Source of the DNA: Paramyrothecium sp. XJ0827 | Lineage: Eukaryota > Ascomycota > Sordariomycetes > Hypocreales > Stachybotryaceae | Length of the DNA stretch: 64,000 nt | Direction: 5' to 3' | Assembly: GCA_020881915.1 (NCBI GenBank) | Contig: JAJFPB010000002.1 | Coordinates: 992,001-1,056,000 of the forward strand | Position numbers and translations under genes: made by a program | The notes under the pieces: generated by a model | What the model was told of the DNA's origin: nothing | Databases searched by the model: none | What the model saw: only the letters and a program-made list of their open reading frames with translations | Shown: positions 56,001-64,000 of the stretch, piece by piece | How positions within the stretch are numbered: position 1 is the stretch's first letter | How the letters are laid out: every line of letters starts with the position of its first letter

Positions 56001-57566
56001 GGTGGATAGTGATAAAACGAATGGGCTGCAAACAAAGGAAGGAAAACAGCTACTGAGAATCAAGCATAGAGGATAAAGTTGTCGCCAAGCAGCAGGCTAG
56101 TATGATATATATAACACACAGACAGACTCTTGACCATCGCGATTTGCTTTTTCACTGCAGATCCATTCAAACGCCATGACAAGCTCATTGTGGAAAATGG
56201 CAAACTAGAAACGTCATGAAACGAACCAGACTCCTAGTTTTGTTTTTCCTTACCACATAAACTATGCGATTCTCGTAGCATGGCGTGCAAGGCGTGGTAG
56301 GTGTCTCCAGCAGGTGTCTCCAGCAAGTGGACATGGGTTACCGCATTGGGAAATCTTGACGCAAGGCGTGCAGCCGCAACGCCCTTGGCCGGATCCACAT
56401 TCGAAGTGTGTTTGGCTGGTTCCAGAAGGGTGGGAGGGCCGCCCTGATTTGCGGCTCGTCATTTTTGACGTCAAGACGGAACGCACGTCCAGCCCAATCA
56501 CATGTTCCCCTCCACACAGTCCGGAGATACAGCTCCGTTGTGGTGCTGGAGGGCGTGGGCCATGGTAAAATCTCTGGATGGCAATCTAGGATTTTTCCAT
56601 GGTCGAAGGAGGCCTTTCAGACATCCCCTTCCGAAGAGAATTCTGTTGGCTTTTTTTCATCGTCATATGTGGAGAAGAAGCGCGATAGTGCATGATTAAC
56701 AAGATTGGCAGGGTTGGCATGGCGATGGAGCGAGATGATTTGCTGGGCGACCAGAGAAGCTTTGTGGAAATGTGGACGATTGGATGAAGTGCAGCATGGC
56801 TTGAAATTTGTATTGGGGCTCGTAAACTGTGCCGGCGACGATGCACATGCCAATTGAATTTGAACGCACGGCCATGTGCCGGATTTCTTCAGCCTCCTTG
56901 ACACTGTGTGTGTCGTTTTGGCTCTTCCAGGAGTGAAGCTCTGCTCTCCTCGCCCCAAGTATCCATGCACCCCGGGGTCAGCACGGGGAGCCGGTGCATG
57001 ACTCCGGACGCGGGACGCCTGAGTGAACCCGGCAAGAGGCCGGCGGTGGGGTCTGGATTGAGGGCAGAGAAGCTGGCGGGTGCCGGGGGGTGTTGGCCGT
57101 GGCCGTGGCACACCGGGGTTGGCGGAGGGCCAGATGTGTCCGAGTCGATCTCTCCCGGTCGCTGGCTCGCTAGTCCCACCGGGACGTTTCAGACCGGGAT
57201 CGGAAGAAAATGACGTTTAGATTTCTGCGAAGACCCGGTCGTTGCTCGGCGTACCAGTAAACATCGCAACACGAAAGCATTCACGCGATTTCGATACACT
57301 TTACTTTCTCAGCTCGTATAGAGAAATTCCCAACCAAAGATGAACGAGAAAATAAATCATTAAGGAAGGGGGATCATCAGGAGAGTACCAGGCGTGGTGA
57401 GCTTTTGCACCGTGCTGACCTCGGGTAGAAGTGGCATTTGCACGTGACTGAATGAAAGTTGCGTCAGTCACTCCCCGCATCTGCCTCGTAGGTAACGTAC
57501 AAGAAATTTCTCACCTGTCTTTCATAGGACGCTTGTTATATTGCAACAGCCCAAAGAATTATAGCA
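56001..57566. other. 1.6-kb intergenic region
   Basis: It holds the MFS promoter and the LYC1-like gene upstream region. A CACGTG E-box lies at 57441-57446, followed by TGACTGAATG. No supported gene. Confidence 0.45.
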
Positions 57567-58700
57567 ATGGGAGAGACTCCCAAAAATGCAGACTCCATTG
57601 TCTTTGGGGAGGCTACTGCGGAACAACGCCTCCAATGTTACGAGCTTGCGGCGCTTGCGTTCCAATACCCACTCTCCACCCCGGATTTCGTAGAAAGAGA
57701 AGAGTTTCTCAGCTCCTTGCCGCTTACCCGTGGATCCGGTTGCAGGGTTTGGTGCCTAACTGGCCACGACGACAGAGTGAAGATCCTTGCAACCTGCAAG
57801 ACGCTCCACCGAGACTTGTTTGTTGTTGACACGGATGGGCTGGAAAGAAAAAGGGCTATTGCATTTCTTCGGTCATTACTGACCCTGGACACCGGAAACA
57901 AGGCTTGGCCTCAATCCTGCTGAAGAAGGTGGCTGAATGGTTGGATGGAGATGGTCAAGCCGCCGCGAGCTTCCTCTACACCAGTGTTGAATCTGTAAGC
58001 AACTTTGTGATCAGATCGTGTCGGTAAACTAAATTCCCCCTAGTTTTATTCGACCCGTGGCTGGCAAGTCTTTCCATCATCCCGGTCTATTCTGCATTTG
58101 TGTTCTCCTCCCCAGATGTCCGCAAAGCAGATGTTTCCGACCACTCGTCTCCTCAAAGCTGCGGATCTGCCAGATCTTTGCGAAAGAGACGTTGAACGTC
58201 TAAAGAGCTCTCTTGAAGATTCCCCAGTTTCGACTGAAACAGTAACTGTTTCTATTATCCCGACTCATGAACTGATTACGTGGCTTCATGATCGAGCGGA
58301 ATTCATTAGCTCAAAGGTAAATGGAAAGATCTCGCAATTCAAGGGTTCCTACAGCCAGGAGGCAGATGCGTGGCTTTACTGGTATCACGACTATCGTCGG
58401 AATCAGCTAGTAATTCAGCGCATATCCATTGCCAGCCATGGCAATGCGTCTGTCGAAGCCCTTGCCAGTCTTCTGTTGGATGCAAGAAATGAAGCGGCGG
58501 AGTGGAATATACCCAAATTAACCATTTGGAGTCCAAGCCAAGACGTCCAAAAGGCGCTCGAGCTCTTGTCCAGCCAACTTAAAGATGAATATGCATATGA
58601 ACATGAGCGACAGAGTGCAATCACTATGGCGAGGTGCAAAGACTCAGACACGCTACGGAAGATACTTCTCAGAGATGACGAGTTCTTCGGTAAAAATTAA
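57567..58700 (+). CDS. LYC1: LYC1-like lysine N-acetyltransferase (GNAT), apparent frameshift
   Basis: Probable N6-acetyl-lysine-forming enzyme of lysine catabolism. Exons 57567-57995 and 58044-58700; 48-nt intron GTAAGC..TAG. The start of the protein is one clean frame (GETPKNADSIVFGE to HRDLFVVDTDGLER). From about 57850 the homologous sequence continues in another frame (GYCISSVITDPGHRKQGLAS, the GNAT acetyl-CoA loop with RKQGLA). The switch falls at the A5 run 57848-57852, where one missing A would explain it. Introns short enough to fix the frame (29-32 nt) are implausible. The C-terminal half (58044-58700) is open and family-like. So the gene is either a very young pseudogene or carries a sequencing error. 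Confidence 0.7.
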
Positions 58701-59693
58701 AAGTCTCTGAAATACATCATAATGGACCCTTGATCGGGGTGCTTATCATGTTAACGAATGAACTTTAGACCCAATATGGGAGGTGTTCCAAAAAGATTTT
58801 CCTCTCCAATCTTTTCTCTCTGGAATTTCAGACCGTTCCTAAATATGACGAGCTTGTCATAAACGAAGGATGGGTGAGTCATCACCATGTGTAGAGTACA
58901 TAAAAGAACTCAAGATCACGTCAAAAGAAAAAAACATCAGCCTATATGTCGCTCCAAACAGCCAACGAGTTGTTTCCCTTTCCGTTTCTGGAATTGAGCA
59001 GGCACTTCTTTAACCTTAGCTGTCTGGGCCGAAAAGAGAGTCTGCGGCGAGCCAGGCTGATCACGGGCTTCTTGCTTGGTTCTATATAACGATTATAATC
59101 TCGGGCAGGCCAAACGGATATTTAAGACTTATTGAATGTTTCGTGCTACAGTAGGTCGTTCAGCACTTCGTACTGTAATGATATCTCCTTAGCAGTAGTA
59201 AGGCACCACTCAGGTTAAAGTATTACAGCCTCGATCTGCTTGAGGACCTTGAAGTTTCATGACTTGCCATCTTAACCTAAAAGGACTGGCTCAGTAAGGA
59301 TTAGGATATCCCAACCTGAATCTAGAGGGACAGTACAGAAAGGCTAGCCCCGCCACATACTGCCCTCTTACTATACCAGCCTCTTCTATGGACTGGCCCT
59401 CGTGTATGCTGGCCCAATTTGGAGCCAATACATCGGGGACACGGTGAATAAAGTCATAATACTTTACTACTCTATTGTACCTTTTGCCTCAGGATCAATA
59501 CTATACACCTGCATCCCTATTATATTCAGTAGGGGAGTATAAGCATATAAGATGTTGGTTCATTCCATATATAAGAGCACCGTACTACTGATTCTAGGTT
59601 GAGTGAGATTAGTGCACTCGAAGTATCCCAAGTTCAAAGTCACCTAGCCCAGAACCTTCTCCAAAAAGCTTCGAGACACCGGCGTCCCTTGTT
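58701..59693. other. AT-rich intergenic region
   Basis: 1 kb, visibly AT-rich from about 59050 with many TA steps, as seen in old RIP-mutated repeats, but no parent element is recognisable. No gene. Confidence 0.45.
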
Positions 59694-60146
59694 TTAACAA
59701 ATTCCCTCCTTGCACTTGGGCTTCGAGACGTAGTTGAAAGTGAGCTGCCCGTCTTTGACGTCATTGCTGTCCGGATAGTGGATCGGCACGCTGCCACAGA
59801 CCTTACAATTGTGCTCGACGATCAAGTTAGCGAGTCGTTTCAGTTCCTTGCCCACCAGGCCGTCGGTATTCTGGACAAAGGCGCAGATACCGCCCCCAGT
59901 GGCGGGAACACCAGGTATGGGCACCCACAGGACGCCGCCCCGGTCGCAGGCGATATGTTCGCCTTTCTGGTAGTACTTGTCGTCAGGTACGCCACCGATG
60001 CTGTTCCGGAGGTTTTGTGCCGTCAAAGAATCCCCGGTGTTGCACAGAGTGCTGCCGCGGCAGTTGATGCCGAGCCCGTGGGTCACGGAGACCAGACCGA
60101 GGACGACGGCCATAACAGAGAGGTTTTGTCTTTGTATAAGATGCAT
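59694..60146 (-). CDS. KP4 killer-toxin-like secreted protein (copy 1)
   Basis: 150-aa secreted protein of the KP4 family, first known from a Ustilago virus toxin that blocks calcium channels; fungal copies are nuclear and mostly uncharacterised. Start at 60146 places a signal peptide at residues 1-24; a frame continues 14 codons upstream. The mature part begins LGINCRGS and has eight cysteines, with later blocks KYYQKGEHIAC, CAFVQN and HNCKVCGSVP, then KPKCKEGIC. Single exon, no breaks seen. A TATA box lies about 130 nt upstream. Head-to-head with a second copy. Confidence 0.85.
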   Translation of the reverse strand: MHLIQRQNLSVMAVVLGLVSVTHGLGINCRGSTLCNTGDSLTAQNLRNSIGGVPDDKYYQKGEHIACDRGGVLWVPIPGVPATGGGICAFVQNTDGLVGKELKRLANLIVEHNCKVCGSVPIHYPDSNDVKDGQLTFNYVSKPKCKEGIC

Positions 60147-61048
60147 GGTTGCTAGGATGATTTTAAATGATGAGATGGTTGAAGTCAATGGGCAAGTGCA
60201 ACATGCGAGTTGACGAGGACAGAATACCTTGTTTGAGGATGTGGGAAAAGTACAGCGAACGGATGCTCAGGGGGATCCTTTATACTTGGTGAAAGAACCT
60301 GTGTATCTAAGTACAATTACCCCGTTAAACCAGGATCTTGTAGACCGTTCTATAAATATCCCATCTGTTGAACTTGCAATAAGACTGCCTGAAATTATGT
60401 TATAAGAGGTTTTATGATTCTAGTATTTCATGTATCGTAGGATAGCCTCGCTCTAGTGTCACTTGCCCCCAAAGTGGCGCAAGGCAATGGGTCCCGACCT
60501 CAGATCCTTAGGGATTCGTTTAGCCGATATCCGCTGCCAAATATAGGAAGAAATGCACATCATACCTCCAGCTCGGAACCGACGGCACTAAGGATTGTGA
60601 GTATACTTTTAGGTACATGTCACATTCAGCAAACAGCTGATAGAAGCCAACTGTCTATAATTAACAATTCTATTATTTGTTTAAACTTGATTGGACAAAT
60701 AGGGAGCGCGTACATAGATGTTAGTGTGCTATACCAAATAGTGCATAAAGGACTTTACTGGGAAGGATCAGCCACCATGCATTCCTCCGCATACTCGGCA
60801 GTAGACGTGTTCAGCTACAAGCAGGCAAGTTTTATAAGTGCTTGTGAGTCCAAGTATTTTAATTTGAATGATTCCCGCTCTAGTTAGTATCTACTCATGG
60901 GAAAATACCAATGACACTTGAGTACGCAAACATTGGCATTCCGTTGTTGAGAGAATTAAGTAAATAATTGCAAGTGTTTGGTTCTTCTCAGTCATTATTC
61001 TCTCCTAACCAGTACCCATAGTGGTATCGCCACCTTCACCAGATCAAA
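60147..61048. other. Shared upstream region of the two KP4-like genes
   Basis: 0.9 kb between the two divergent genes, AT-rich, with no supported gene. The frame at 60456-60887 has no family resemblance. Confidence 0.45.
60277..60284 (-). promoter_or_regulatory. TATA box of KP4-like copy 1
   Basis: TATAAAGG on the minus strand, 131 nt before the ATG at 60146. Confidence 0.55.
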
Positions 61049-61540
61049 ATGCTCGCACCGCCTTTCTCGCCCCGTACCCTCGCCCACCTTGCCCTTGTCT
61101 TCCTAACGGCGTTGGCCCCTTTGTCCGCCATGGCCTTGGGGATCAACTGCCGTGGTAGCGGCCTCTGCTCCGGGTTCCCCCTCAATCCTCAGGTGTCGGG
61201 CCAAGAGGCGAAGGTGCTGACGGACTGGATCCAGGGCCTAGAGGCCGATGGGCTCCAGCCGGTGGCCATTGCCGACAACCGCATCTACAGGAGCGGCGAG
61301 CATATCGCCTGTTATCAAAGGTCTCAAATCTGCGCTTTCCTCCAGAACATCAAGGGTGATGGCGTTTCGGGCGCAGACATTAAGAAACTGGCCCACTATA
61401 TCCCCGACCACGGCTGCAAGGTCTGCGGCAGCGTGCCGACCAACTACCCCAACACCAATAACGTCAAGGACGGCCAGCTGACGTATAATTACGTCACCAA
61501 GCCCTCTTGTAATGGCATCTGTAAGGTTCTTTGCGATTGA
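61049..61540 (+). CDS. KP4 killer-toxin-like secreted protein (copy 2)
   Basis: 163-aa secreted protein, single exon, signal peptide about 1-28. The mature part starts LGINCRGSGLC and has nine cysteines. The C-terminal half matches copy 1 closely in IYRSGEHIAC, ICAFLQN, CKVCGSVP and VKDGQLTYNYVTKPSC. The segment between the first and second conserved blocks differs, and the tail is longer (ends CKVLCD). Thus the two are diverged paralogues, not a recent perfect duplication. No disruption seen. Confidence 0.87.
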   Translation: MLAPPFSPRTLAHLALVFLTALAPLSAMALGINCRGSGLCSGFPLNPQVSGQEAKVLTDWIQGLEADGLQPVAIADNRIYRSGEHIACYQRSQICAFLQNIKGDGVSGADIKKLAHYIPDHGCKVCGSVPTNYPNTNNVKDGQLTYNYVTKPSCNGICKVLCD

Positions 61541-61989
61541 AACAGTGCTGTTGTTCAGTATGGCTGTCCTGATGCTGGGCCGCGGCTACGTGGCTGGACA
61601 CAACAGGAATACATGAGGCGTTGTCTTCTGTTAAATAGTTTTGGTATCTCGCATCTTTATCATCTCCACCTTGGAATATGCTATTATGTATCATACACTC
61701 TCTCTTGGCACTAAATCACATATATTTCCAGAGCTTACATGAAAAATCAAGTGACTGACCTTGGATCACCAAGACCTTCGAGGATGGGAGTAGAAGGCCA
61801 GGGTGAGCAGAGCCGAGGAATTTCGGAATGAAACCTGAGTGCTCCTGAAATTACCCTGAGCAAAATTGCGAGACCTTACATACACAGAGAGTCATAAGAG
61901 TATCTAGTTTGGTTGTTATTACGGAAAGATGAGATGAAAGCCCGCAAATGAGTCGAAAGATAGAGCTTTGTTGAATCACGAGTTCTAAG
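61541..61989. other. Convergent 3' region, KP4 copy 2 and WD40 gene
   Basis: 450 nt, AT-rich, nothing coding recognised. Confidence 0.5.
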
Positions 61990-64000
61990 TCATGAACTAG
62001 GCGTAACAAAACTACTAATGCTGTCGTAAACCTTCTCTTCTTGAAAGCCTAAGCCGTTTCTGATGACATTAATATCAATGTAGTGACAAAAAATGAACGT
62101 GTTGAAAGACGTCTTGATAGGTGATACTGGACTGTGTGTTGGGACGAATTCCCTAGGGACAAAAAAGTGTTGCGTGTATGACGCATCTCCCAGTGCTTTG
62201 CACACGACAGAGCACACCCATGACTCTTTACTCAAGAATATAAGGCTCCTTTGATCGCTGCAAAACCCCAGAAATTGGCGAAAGACGCCATTAAATCCGA
62301 AAGCTAGTGATTGAAGCGGAATTTCCGTTGCTCGCAAAGGGTTTGGAAGTTGGAAAATATGTGGCGTATGCAAACTTTTGAAACCACGGCGTCGTTGACG
62401 TTCGATGACAAGGTAAAAAGTTGACGAGCTGATGCTGGCTGAAACAATGCTAGTCTCATCGTAATCCTCATTGTCTTCGTAATTGAGAATTAATGTACCC
62501 AGATTAGATACCTCGGGGAAGCACGACACACGGTAGAATGTTATGGTGTTATTCCGAATCAGTGCAAGTTGGTCCTCGTCGTCTAGTGTCAACAAAGTCC
62601 ATTTCCAAGTAAGAGATGAATCTTTCCATGTACTTGAGTCTATCTTTCCAACCTCAAGGCCGTCAGTGGTTCTGTAGACGTAGTGTGCCCTCAATGTTGA
62701 GACAAGAAGAAATTCTCCTGACGTGACGAACAAAAGTTGTCGAAGGCATGGATGGCGAACCTGAAATATGATTCTGTTTGCGGCGATTGACATAGGGCCA
62801 GTGTGACAGTCCCATACTTGGATGTTGTAAAACAGGTCGGCGGAAGCAATGAAATTACGACAGGTCGCGATGTGCGTCACAGTGTCTTGATGCGTGTACA
62901 GTTCAGAGGTAATCTTTCCGTTCGTACCATCCAGAGCAGCCACTGTGCCATCGCGCTTTCCCACAAGCACGGCATCAACGTCTGGATGAGAGGCAACGGC
63001 GGCAATTTGAGACCCCCTGAACACCTTATATTGGTCACCTGAAGCGACTGCCTTCCCTGCTGAGGTTGAGGAATCTGGGACCTCCATGGCCGAACGACGA
63101 GTCAACCTTGACGGAGACCAGATTTTCATTTCGTGGTTGGTGAAGTCTAGTAAGCTCCGGCTATCCGAAGTAAACTCCAAGACCCGAAATGTATTATTCG
63201 GTGTGGTTATGCGGAACAGTTGGGTCAAACTCTCGAAATCCCAGACGCATAAAAGCCCCAACGAATCGACTGTGGCAAAGCTCTGCCCATCCGGTGAAGA
63301 TGTAACGGAGTTGAATATAGCATGTTTTTCAGGTACCCGGCTATTGATCAGAACGCCAGTCCATGAGTCAAATAAAGACAGATGTGATTCCTGGTAAGCA
63401 ACCAGTAACAGACTTATGTTTGGGTTTGGGTTGAAGATTAATTGCTCCGGGCACCCAGTTTGGTCGTCGACTGCCCATCCAAGAAACGCTCCGCTGTGCA
63501 AATCATGTAAACATACCGGGCCATTGCGATACGCCAGCGCTAGAATTTCTTGGTCTGGTGAGAGAGATGCTGTCGATGGCGCTCTTTTGAGAGAAGTCTT
63601 GGATATGTCATCAGTCTCCGGGGGTTGGTACACAAATTTCTGTTCCTCAAAAGGGGTCCCCGCTTCGAGGTCATATTTCAGACCAACTCCGTGTTCCGTA
63701 ATTCCAAGGAGATATTCAGGGGACGACGTTAGCAGCCTCAGCGGCCGCCCTACCCTGGTCTTCCATAACATATTGCCCCGAAGATCCCAGAAAGTTAGAT
63801 ACTTTCTGCTACTGACAGCCAAGTTCTTGTTTTCATCAGTAAGATGAAGGCGATGTATGTGATCTTTCGTGCGGATCACCGTTTTGAGCTCTAAGGTCTG
63901 GTCATCGTAGAGATACACATCCCCGCAAACAAAGCCAACAGCAATGGTGTGTTCCCTGCAGCTGACTGTTTCCACTTCTTCTTCGCCAAATCCAAGAGTT
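61990..64000 (-). CDS. C-terminal WD40 part of a probable NACHT/NLR receptor, partial
   Basis: At least 669 residues, open to the right window edge, so the N-terminus is missing. No ATG occurs near the edge: the frame continues upstream of 63975 (GTG, not ATG) with a Gly/Glu stretch (GFGEEE). Degenerate WD/propeller blades are visible: GDVYLYDDQTLELK, KYLTFWDLRGNMLWK, VCLHDLHSGAFLGW, GLLCVWDFESLTQLF, GTVAALDGTNGKI and NIQVWDCHTGP. This pattern, with a CREHTIAVGFVCGDVYL start, is what I know from the C-terminal region of fungal NACHT-WD40 STAND proteins. No NACHT P-loop is inside the window, so the receptor call is inference; a free-standing WD40 protein is possible. Confidence 0.65.
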   Translation of the reverse strand, partial: TLGFGEEEVETVSCREHTIAVGFVCGDVYLYDDQTLELKTVIRTKDHIHRLHLTDENKNLAVSSRKYLTFWDLRGNMLWKTRVGRPLRLLTSSPEYLLGITEHGVGLKYDLEAGTPFEEQKFVYQPPETDDISKTSLKRAPSTASLSPDQEILALAYRNGPVCLHDLHSGAFLGWAVDDQTGCPEQLIFNPNPNISLLLVAYQESHLSLFDSWTGVLINSRVPEKHAIFNSVTSSPDGQSFATVDSLGLLCVWDFESLTQLFRITTPNNTFRVLEFTSDSRSLLDFTNHEMKIWSPSRLTRRSAMEVPDSSTSAGKAVASGDQYKVFRGSQIAAVASHPDVDAVLVGKRDGTVAALDGTNGKITSELYTHQDTVTHIATCRNFIASADLFYNIQVWDCHTGPMSIAANRIIFQVRHPCLRQLLFVTSGEFLLVSTLRAHYVYRTTDGLEVGKIDSSTWKDSSLTWKWTLLTLDDEDQLALIRNNTITFYRVSCFPEVSNLGTLILNYEDNEDYDETSIVSASISSSTFYLVIERQRRRGFKSLHTPHIFQLPNPLRATEIPLQSLAFGFNGVFRQFLGFCSDQRSLIFLSKESWVCSVVCKALGDASYTQHFFVPREFVPTHSPVSPIKTSFNTFIFCHYIDINVIRNGLGFQEEKVYDSISSFVTPSS

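Noticed and set aside
58701..61048. Intact transposon in the AT-rich right end
   Set aside because: No transposase, reverse transcriptase or terminal repeats are visible; only AT-rich decay-like sequence.

Overview
The window reads as nuclear DNA of a filamentous ascomycete (Pezizomycotina, most likely Sordariomycetes; this placement is inference from gene content, not from a marker). Genes are split by short introns (about 46-173 nt, mostly 50-60) with GT..AG ends and CTAAC/CTGAC-like branch sites. The families are typical of moulds: HsbA, DUF6594, KP4-like proteins, a fungal bZIP, NmrA-like proteins and a WD40 segment of the kind found in fungal NACHT receptors. Coding regions are GC-rich. 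I see no bacterial operons, CRISPR arrays or intact transposons. About 20 protein genes and one tRNA are supported; for spliced genes I rebuilt exons from splice signals and frame continuity.

Left part (1-17 kb): a secreted fungal beta-propeller phytase and a PHO89-type phosphate permease lie next to each other on the minus strand, forming a phosphate-scavenging pair. They are followed by an orphan amidoligase-like enzyme, an HsbA-type cell-surface protein, a branched-chain aminotransferase (minus) and an alpha/beta hydrolase.

Middle-left (17-31 kb): an accessory-looking block. It holds a secreted 3-carboxymuconate-cyclase-like beta-propeller protein (minus), divergent from a five-exon bZIP factor; then an NmrA-like NAD(P)-binding protein; then a pectin methylesterase with a C-terminal CBM1 cellulose-binding module. 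Next comes an unusual protein joining an Est1-type helical domain to two retropepsin-like domains, divergent from a DUF6594 membrane protein. A small single-pass membrane protein and an intron-containing tRNA-Tyr(GUA) close the block.

Middle-right (31-56 kb): mostly housekeeping genes. There is a Tps3/Tsl1-type trehalose synthase regulatory subunit, then a 6.6-kb stretch with no credible gene, then the ribosome-assembly factor Rsa4/Notchless, a stand-alone FAR1-like zinc-finger protein divergent from the meiotic MutS homologue MSH4, an Mx-like dynamin, a manganese-type CDF transporter and an MFS drug/H+ antiporter.

Right part (56-64 kb): accessory and more AT-rich. It holds a LYC1-like acetyltransferase with an apparent one-base frameshift, two head-to-head KP4 killer-toxin-like secreted proteins, and the C-terminal WD40 part of a probable NLR/STAND receptor that runs off the window edge.
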